Of a stretch of DNA of 64,000 nucleotides, positions 57,600 to 64,000 are shown piece after piece. A program made the translations under genes and the position numbers. Origin of the DNA: Gemmatimonadota bacterium. GTDB lineage: Bacteria > Gemmatimonadota > Gemmatimonadetes > Longimicrobiales > Gaopeijiaceae. The notes beneath the pieces were generated by a model. That model was not told the origin of the DNA. It made no database searches and saw nothing but the letters and a program-made list of their open reading frames with translations. The stretch is from assembly GCA_022827345.1 (NCBI GenBank), contig JAJDTB010000007.1, forward strand, positions 62,001 through 126,000. The letters run 5' to 3'. The first letter of the stretch is position 1; every line of letters begins with the position of its first letter.

Positions 57600-57801
57600 T
57601 CTGGCGTCCCCGACTCAAACGACGGCGATCGGCCTGAATCGAGCAACGAGGGTCGAGGACGCGGCGTTGGCGCAGGCATTCGTTGGAGTCGGCCATGGCG
57701 GGACCGGCCAAGGCAGGATCATCCCTCCGGCAACCCCTCGCGCGCCTGAATCCGATTCGGGAATCCCCATCAGAACCCTTCAACGGGAGGAGTGTATCGC
57801 C

Positions 57802-60800
57802 ATGCAAAGTCTAAGGAGACTCCTGTCAACAGGCTGCCTTGCCCTGGTGGCCGCCTCGCCCGCGGTCGCGCTGGCTCCGGGGGCCGCATTGGCTTCGAGC
57901 AACGCGGCCGACCGGTCGATCCTGAAATTGCCGGCGGCTTCCGCACCACCCCTCCAGGAGGTGGTAACGGGGGTCGTCGTGTCCGCCCGCACGGGCCAGC
58001 CGCTGGCCGGCGCGCAGGTGGTGGTCGACGGAACCGGCCAGGGCGTGAGCACCAACTCGTCGGGCCGATTCCTCATCACCGGCATTTCCGGAGCCACCGT
58101 CACGCTCCGGGTGGTCCTCATCGGCTACCGCGAGCACACCGAGGCGTTCCAGGCAGGGGATGCGACGATCCAGATCGAACTCGAGGAGACCGCAATCGAC
58201 CTGGACGCCATCATCGTGACCGGCACGGCCGGCGGATCGCAGACGCGGGCCATCGGCACGACGATCGCGCAACTCGACATGACCGAGGCCCTTCAGGCCG
58301 GGCAGTCGGGCTCCTTCCAGGAGATGCTCAACTCCAATGTTTCGGGGCTCAACATGGCCAGCGGTCCGGGCAATGTCGGTACCGGGGGAGCCATGAAGAT
58401 CCGCGGTATCGGCAGTGTGTCGCTGGGAAGCGGCCCGCTGGTTTACGTCGACGGGGTCAGGATCGACAACAACTCGAACGCCCGCATCGGAAGCGATCAG
58501 GGGAACGGGACCATGCGCGGCGGGTCGGTAAGCCGGCTGAACGACCTCAACCCGGAGGAGATCCAGAGCGTCGAGGTCATCAAGGGCCCGGCGGCCGCGA
58601 CTCTCTACGGCACCGAGGCCTCCGCAGGCGTGATCCAGATCACCACCAAGCGCGGCACGGCCGGAGCGCCGCGGTGGGAAGTGACCGTCAGGCAGGGTGT
58701 CTCGTATCTGTCCAACGCCGTGGACCGGTGGCCCGCAGTGTACGACAAGGGGACAGCCCCATGTCCGAACTGCGAGATTCTGCCCAGCGGCGTCCGCAAG
58801 TTCGAAGTCCTCAAGTCCGAACTGGCGCTGGGTCACGGCATCCCGTTCACCTATGGACACGACCAGACGTACGGCATCTCGTCGAGCGGCGGCACGGATC
58901 TGATCCGCTATTACATCTCGGCGCAGATGGACCGCGACGAGGGATTCGTCGACTGGAACCACCAGAACAAGTACTCGGCGCGAGCGAACTTCGAGATCAC
59001 CCCGAGCGAGCAGCTCAACATCTCCACGAACATGGGCTTCCTCCGCTCCAAGTCACGCTTCAATGGCGGGGGCCCCTTCCCCATCGAGTTCGTCTCATCC
59101 ATCTACTGGGGCACTCCCGCCGCGGCAGAGGACGAGCGGCGGCGGGGGTGGAACTGGACACCGCCGTGGGCGATGGAGACGGTCGACGTCACCGAGGGCA
59201 TCGACCGGATCATCGCGAGCGGCACGATCCGGCACAATCCGTTCCCCTGGCTCGTCCAGCGGGTGACCGGAGGCGCCGACTTCGGCAACTCGGTCTCCGG
59301 GCGCATGGTCCCGCGGTCTCCGCTTGGCGCCGCCGACTTCTTCGGCTCGATGAGCCTGGGCCATGTGGAAACCACCGAGCGGGCGGTCACGCAGGCCAAC
59401 GTGGACTACGGCGCGACGGCCACATTCGACCTTCCCCTCTTCGGCACCACGTCCGAGACCTCGGTCGGCGCGCAGTACTACGTGAAGAGGACGCACGAGT
59501 TCGGAGCCGTGGGCGATCAGTTCCCCGCCCCCGGTCCCGGCACGGTGTCCTCGGCCGCCGTGAAGACCGGTTGGGAGGACTTCATCGAAAACAAGACGTT
59601 CGGCCTCTACATGCAGGAACAGCTCAGCTGGAACAACCGGCTGTTCGCAACCGTGGCCTTCCGGGGCGATGACAACAGCGCATTCGGCGAGAACTTCGAC
59701 TTCGTCCTGTATCCCAAGGTCAGTGGCTCGTGGGTCCTCAGCGAGGAGTCCTTCTTCAACGCTTCGCTGGTGAACAACCTGAAGCTGCGGGCGGCTTGGG
59801 GACGCGCCGGCCGGCAGCCCGACGTCTTTGCCGCGCGCCGTCTCTACGCGCCCATAACCGCCGGCAGGGATCAGCCGGGCCTGACCACCGATGCCGTGGG
59901 CAACCCGGACCTGAAGCCCGAGGTGGGCGAGGAACTCGAGATCGGGTTCGACGCCAGTCTAATGGATGACAGGATCGGGCTGGGCTTCACCTTCTACAAC
60001 AAGGACACCAGGGACGCGATCATCGCGCGGCCGGTGTCGCCCTCGAGCGGATTTGCCGGCACGCAGTTCGTCAACGTGGGACAGCTCAACAATCGAGGGA
60101 TCGAGGTGGAGGCCAGTGCGACCCTGATTCGCAGCGACCAGCTCGACTGGGACATCGGCTTCAACTACGCAACGAATAACAGCGAAGTTGTCGATCTCGG
60201 CGGCCTGCCCACGATCTTCCTCTTCGGCCAGCGCCACCAGGAGGGGCTGCCCATCGGCGCCGTCTTCGTCGAGAACGTCGTATCGGCGGAATTCGATGCC
60301 AACGGCAACATCGTCAACGACCAGTGCGAGGCCACACCCGAACAGGGCGGCGGCATGGTGCCGTGTTCGATGGCGCAACCCGTCTACCGCGGACCCTCGG
60401 TCCCCACCTGGTACGGCGGCATCAACTCCTCGGTCCGCTTCCTGGAGAACTTCCGCCTCTTCGCGCTCGTCGATTTCTCGGGCGGCTACACCAAGGTCAG
60501 CGGCGATCTGGCCGCCTCGCACCTGCTCTTCCAGAACTCGCAGCAGATCCTGGAGCGGGAAGACGCCCAGCTGGCGGCGATGAGCGAAATCGTCGGCAAC
60601 TGGCTCCAGGCCGGCGTGCTCAAGGGCGGACTTGCGAAGCTCCGCGAGCTCTCGCTCTCCTACTCCCTTTCCGACCAGATCGCTTCCCTCGCCGGAAGCG
60701 ACGGGGGGTCGCTCACCATCTCGGCACGCAATCTCTTCAACCTCTGGGAAGCCCAGTCGGGCACCTTCGGCCGCAGGGAAATCGATGTCGAACTCACGAG

Positions 60801-60894
60801 GCAATGGAACGCGGCACGCGAGGGAGGCGTGTACCACCAGACCTCGATGCCGCCCGCCACGACCGTGGCGATGACCCTTCGGCTCAACTATTGA
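57802..60894 (+). CDS. SusC/RagA-family TonB-linked outer membrane protein
   Basis: CarboxypepD_reg-like GVVVSARTGQPLAGAQVVVDGTGQGVSTNSSGRFLITGI; plug with LNDLNPEEIQSVEVIKGPAAATLYGTEASAGVIQITTKRG. Confidence 0.95.
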   Translation: MQSLRRLLSTGCLALVAASPAVALAPGAALASSNAADRSILKLPAASAPPLQEVVTGVVVSARTGQPLAGAQVVVDGTGQGVSTNSSGRFLITGISGATVTLRVVLIGYREHTEAFQAGDATIQIELEETAIDLDAIIVTGTAGGSQTRAIGTTIAQLDMTEALQAGQSGSFQEMLNSNVSGLNMASGPGNVGTGGAMKIRGIGSVSLGSGPLVYVDGVRIDNNSNARIGSDQGNGTMRGGSVSRLNDLNPEEIQSVEVIKGPAAATLYGTEASAGVIQITTKRGTAGAPRWEVTVRQGVSYLSNAVDRWPAVYDKGTAPCPNCEILPSGVRKFEVLKSELALGHGIPFTYGHDQTYGISSSGGTDLIRYYISAQMDRDEGFVDWNHQNKYSARANFEITPSEQLNISTNMGFLRSKSRFNGGGPFPIEFVSSIYWGTPAAAEDERRRGWNWTPPWAMETVDVTEGIDRIIASGTIRHNPFPWLVQRVTGGADFGNSVSGRMVPRSPLGAADFFGSMSLGHVETTERAVTQANVDYGATATFDLPLFGTTSETSVGAQYYVKRTHEFGAVGDQFPAPGPGTVSSAAVKTGWEDFIENKTFGLYMQEQLSWNNRLFATVAFRGDDNSAFGENFDFVLYPKVSGSWVLSEESFFNASLVNNLKLRAAWGRAGRQPDVFAARRLYAPITAGRDQPGLTTDAVGNPDLKPEVGEELEIGFDASLMDDRIGLGFTFYNKDTRDAIIARPVSPSSGFAGTQFVNVGQLNNRGIEVEASATLIRSDQLDWDIGFNYATNNSEVVDLGGLPTIFLFGQRHQEGLPIGAVFVENVVSAEFDANGNIVNDQCEATPEQGGGMVPCSMAQPVYRGPSVPTWYGGINSSVRFLENFRLFALVDFSGGYTKVSGDLAASHLLFQNSQQILEREDAQLAAMSEIVGNWLQAGVLKGGLAKLRELSLSYSLSDQIASLAGSDGGSLTISARNLFNLWEAQSGTFGRREIDVELTRQWNAAREGGVYHQTSMPPATTVAMTLRLNY

Positions 60895-60924
60895 CCACCG
60901 CAAATGAAAGGAGAGATGGGAACC

Positions 60925-62223
60925 ATGTATACCAATGAAATGAACCGCGCCCCAGCGCGCGCCCGGTCGGGCCTTTCCGCGGTCGGTCTCGCGCTCATGC
61001 TCGCAATCCCCAACATGGCCTGCGAAGACCTGCTGCAGGTGGACCTGCCCACCAAGGTCGCCGCCGAAAACCTCGAGAGTCCTACCGTGGCCGAGGTGCT
61101 GGTGAACAGCGCGATCGGTGAATTCGAGTGCGCCTTCAGCCAGTACGTCGCGGCCTCCGGACAGCTCACCGACGAACTCAGACACAGTTCGGGCTGGCTG
61201 GTCATGACAGAGTGGGACCACCGCAAGATCGGACAGGACCGCGATGTCAGAGTCTGCAACACGGCCTTCGGATACGGGGTGTTCACGCCCATGCAGAAGG
61301 CGCGGGTCTCCGCCGAGGCTTCGCGGACGCGCCTGGAGGGCTGGGACGACGCCGACGTGTCCGACCGGCCGGCCAAGATCGCGACGGTCGCGGCCTACGG
61401 CGCCTTCTCGCGCGCCATCCTCGGAGAAGCGTTCTGTGAAATGACGATCGACGTCGGCCCCATCCTGTCGAAGACCGAGATGATGCAGAACGCCGAGGCG
61501 GCCCTGGGCGAAGCAACGTCGCTGGCGCAAGCTGCGGGACGATCCGATCTGGCGGAGGCGGCCCGGGTTCGCCGCGCGGCCCTGCGCCTTCACCTCGGCG
61601 ACAACTCGGGAGCCGTGTCGGACGCGATGGCCGTGCCGGACGGCTTCCGTTTCGACGCCAACTATTCGTCCGCCGACCTGTACCGCTACAACCGCATCTA
61701 CCACCACAACCACGTGGACGGCTTCATCTCGCCCGAGTTCAACGACGACAACCTCCAGCCGACCGTGGACGGCGACAACCCGACGGTTGGAGGCGTGGTC
61801 GATCCGCGGGTGGAGAGCACGGAGTCGGGCATCGGGCAGGACGGCTCGCCGCTTCGTCTGATCCACAAGTACCCGGCCTGGACGAGCCCCATCGCCATCG
61901 CGAACGGGGCCGAGGCGAAGCTGATCATCGCCGAGGTGGAACTCGGACAGACCGCGGTGGACATCATCAACGGCTTCCGGGCCGCCGCCGGGCTGCCGGC
62001 GTACGAGCCCGCCGACGTCAATGACAACGCCGAAATCATGCGGCAGGTGATGGAGGAGCGCACCCGCGAGCTGTACCTGGAAGGAAGGCGCCTCCCGGAC
62101 TTCCTGCGGCACGACCTGCAGTTCGCCACGGGAACCCACCCGTACGACGGCAACACGTACGGCACCACCACCTGCATCCAGATCCCGCGCACGGAGCGGG
62201 ACTCCAACCCCAACATCGGATAG
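60925..62223 (+). CDS. RagB/SusD-family lipoprotein
   Basis: Lipobox-like IPNMAC; EDLLQVDLPTKV; IMRQVMEERTRELYLEGRRLPDFLRH. Alternative start 60904. Confidence 0.88.
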   Translation: MYTNEMNRAPARARSGLSAVGLALMLAIPNMACEDLLQVDLPTKVAAENLESPTVAEVLVNSAIGEFECAFSQYVAASGQLTDELRHSSGWLVMTEWDHRKIGQDRDVRVCNTAFGYGVFTPMQKARVSAEASRTRLEGWDDADVSDRPAKIATVAAYGAFSRAILGEAFCEMTIDVGPILSKTEMMQNAEAALGEATSLAQAAGRSDLAEAARVRRAALRLHLGDNSGAVSDAMAVPDGFRFDANYSSADLYRYNRIYHHNHVDGFISPEFNDDNLQPTVDGDNPTVGGVVDPRVESTESGIGQDGSPLRLIHKYPAWTSPIAIANGAEAKLIIAEVELGQTAVDIINGFRAAAGLPAYEPADVNDNAEIMRQVMEERTRELYLEGRRLPDFLRHDLQFATGTHPYDGNTYGTTTCIQIPRTERDSNPNIG

Positions 62224-62254
62224 GGGTCGACAACCGATGAGTCCGTGACAGGCA

Positions 62255-62287
62255 GGCGGGGTCATCCCGGAACGGGGTGGCCCCGCC
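62255..62287 (+). other. Strong RNA hairpin between susD-like and CocE-like genes
   Basis: GGCGGGGTCATCCCG-GAA-CGGGGTGGCCCCGCC: 15 bp stem (13 Watson-Crick, 2 G.U), 3-nt loop. Confidence 0.75.
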
Positions 62288-62337
62288 GGGCGGGGGACGG
62301 TACAACCAACACGCAGCCCTACAACGGGAGAGTGACA

Positions 62338-64000
62338 ATGGCCAGGAAACTCGCGCGACTGCTTCTGCTGGTCGTGTTCAGCGCGTCCTGCGGTCTGGAC
62401 GCCCAGGCGCCCGACGCGGGCGACTACTCCGACGCGGACTATGACGTGGACGTCACGCGCGGCGTTCTCGTGCCCATGCGGGACGGAGTCGAGCTGTCCG
62501 TCGACATCTATGCCCCCCGCGGGGCGTCGGATCCCGCGCCCGCAATCCTCACCTCCACACCCTACGACAACAACGATGCCAGGCCGGGCGCCGTCTGGTT
62601 CGCCCAGCGCGGCTATGTGGTCGTCGCGGCCGACGTGCGCGGGCGCTACGATTCGGGCGGCGAGTGGGATCCCTTCAACCCGCTCCACAAGACCGATGGC
62701 TACGATCTGGTGGAGTGGATCGCGGCGCAACCCTGGTGCACCGGCAAGGTCGGCATGATCGGCGGCTCGTACCTGGGGTGGACGCAGTGGTGGACGGCCA
62801 GTACCGCACCGCCCAGCCTCGCGGCCATCGCCCCCAAGGTCGCCCCGCCCGACCACTTCGAGAACCTGCCGTACCAGAACGGCGTGCTCGTGGGCGGATG
62901 GATGCTCGACTGGGCCGCCATGCTCTCGGGCCGCACCCAGCAGATCGCCGGCGAGGGGGGCTATCTCGGCTGGTCCGAGAACCGCCAGGATCCGCCCCAC
63001 GCACCCTACATCGAGATCAACGCCTCGCGCGGCCTCCGCTCGGGTCCGTGGTTCGAGGAGTGGTACCGCAACAACCTCTCGACGGATGACTACTGGCAGG
63101 GCATCGCCTACCAGACTCCGGAGTCATACTCGAACATCGCCGTCCCGTCGCTCTCGTTCACGGGATGGTTCGACGCCAACCATCCCGGCTCGCCCATGAA
63201 CTACCTGAGCATGAAGGAGCACGGCGCGACCCCCGAGGCCCGGCGTCCCAGCATGGTCATCGGCCCCTGGGTCCACGGCATCAACACACAGTCCTCCGGC
63301 GGGATCGACTACGGCCCCGACGCCGTCATCGACGTCGACGGCTACGTGGTCCGCTGGTTCGACCACTTCCTCAAGGGCGAGGACAACGGCGTCACCGACG
63401 ACCCGCCCGTCTACGTCTTCGTCATGGGCGAGAACAAGTGGCACGCCGAGGACGACTGGCCCCTGCCCCAGACCGAGTGGACCAACTACTACCTGACCAG
63501 CACCGCCGGCGCGAACTCGTCCGCCGGCGACGGCCTCCTCACCACCGCTGCCCCCGCCGACGAAGGCAGCGACACCTACGTCTACGACCCCCTCAACCCC
63601 ACCCGCGACCCCTTCGACACCTGGCCCAACAAGAACGGCCACATCGACGGCGCCCTCGACACCCGCGCCTCGGCCGCCGGCAACGAAGTCCTCGTCTACC
63701 GCACGCCGCCACTCGAAGAAGCCGTCGAGGTCACCGGCCCCATCGAGATCAAGCTCTACGCCTCCACCTCCGCCCACGACACCGACTGGTTCGTGCGCCT
63801 CGTCGACATCGGCCCGGACGGCTACTCCGCGCTCCTCACCGAAGCCGTCATGCGCGCCCGCAACCGCGACCCCGACAACGAAGGCCGCTTCAACGGCGCC
63901 CGGCTAAGCACCATCGAGCCGGACGAGGTCCATGAGTACACCCTCCGCTTCTGGCGCGGCACCGGCAACCTGTTCCGGGAAGGCCACCGCATCGGCATCG
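62338..64000 (+). CDS. CocE/NonD family hydrolase (X-Pro dipeptidyl-peptidase-like), truncated by window edge
   Basis: Manual translation from ATG 62338: MARKLARLLLLVVFSASCGLDAQAPD...RGVLVPMRDGVELSVDIYAPRG...VGMIGGSYLGWTQWWTAS; not listed in ORF track because open at the end. Confidence 0.92.
   Translation, partial: MARKLARLLLLVVFSASCGLDAQAPDAGDYSDADYDVDVTRGVLVPMRDGVELSVDIYAPRGASDPAPAILTSTPYDNNDARPGAVWFAQRGYVVVAADVRGRYDSGGEWDPFNPLHKTDGYDLVEWIAAQPWCTGKVGMIGGSYLGWTQWWTASTAPPSLAAIAPKVAPPDHFENLPYQNGVLVGGWMLDWAAMLSGRTQQIAGEGGYLGWSENRQDPPHAPYIEINASRGLRSGPWFEEWYRNNLSTDDYWQGIAYQTPESYSNIAVPSLSFTGWFDANHPGSPMNYLSMKEHGATPEARRPSMVIGPWVHGINTQSSGGIDYGPDAVIDVDGYVVRWFDHFLKGEDNGVTDDPPVYVFVMGENKWHAEDDWPLPQTEWTNYYLTSTAGANSSAGDGLLTTAAPADEGSDTYVYDPLNPTRDPFDTWPNKNGHIDGALDTRASAAGNEVLVYRTPPLEEAVEVTGPIEIKLYASTSAHDTDWFVRLVDIGPDGYSALLTEAVMRARNRDPDNEGRFNGARLSTIEPDEVHEYTLRFWRGTGNLFREGHRIGI

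Noticed and set aside
59959-63000. 1013-aa minus ORF opposite SusC/SusD/CocE
   Set aside because: Antisense shadow ORF, contradicted by strong domain evidence on the + strand.

Overview
High-GC bacterial chromosome segment, densely coded, with about 50 supportable protein-coding genes. The gene content (many TonB/SusC-type receptors, S9/M24/M19 peptidases, ECF sigma/anti-sigma pairs, carboxypeptidase-regulatory-like domain proteins) resembles Gemmatimonadota, but that assignment is inference. I found no rRNA, no convincing tRNA, no CRISPR array and no intact transposon or prophage. Housekeeping genes include thrC, priA, carB, nth, glycyl-tRNA synthetase, nfuA, a dihydroorotase-like gene, gpmI and methylenetetrahydrofolate reductase. 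Accessory modules are: an ECF sigma/anti-sigma/Spy-like/TolC/MacB-ATPase/MacA/MacB-permease cluster; a BlaI-like repressor with an M56 antirepressor peptidase and two visible operator dyads; a TRAP transporter locus containing a 5'-truncated DUF4143 ATPase relic; a SusC/SusD/CocE-like operon; and a tandem pair of carboxypeptidase-regulatory-like proteins. The most unusual signals are: (1) three AT-rich intergenic elements, each a pair of ~18-bp TGTAAWG..WTTACA dyads about two helical turns apart, two of them between convergent genes where a promoter role is unlikely; (2) a truncated Gp37/Gp68 (DUF5131) gene at the left edge with a direct-repeat operator-like element, absent from the ORF track; (3) a 38-aa MetS-like transporter small subunit ORF next to carB, also absent from the track; (4) a CcmH-like protein whose CxxC appears to be SxxC with a relocated cysteine; (5) a 15-bp-stem RNA hairpin between susD and a CocE-family gene. 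Most long antisense ORFs in the track are GC-rich frame artefacts.
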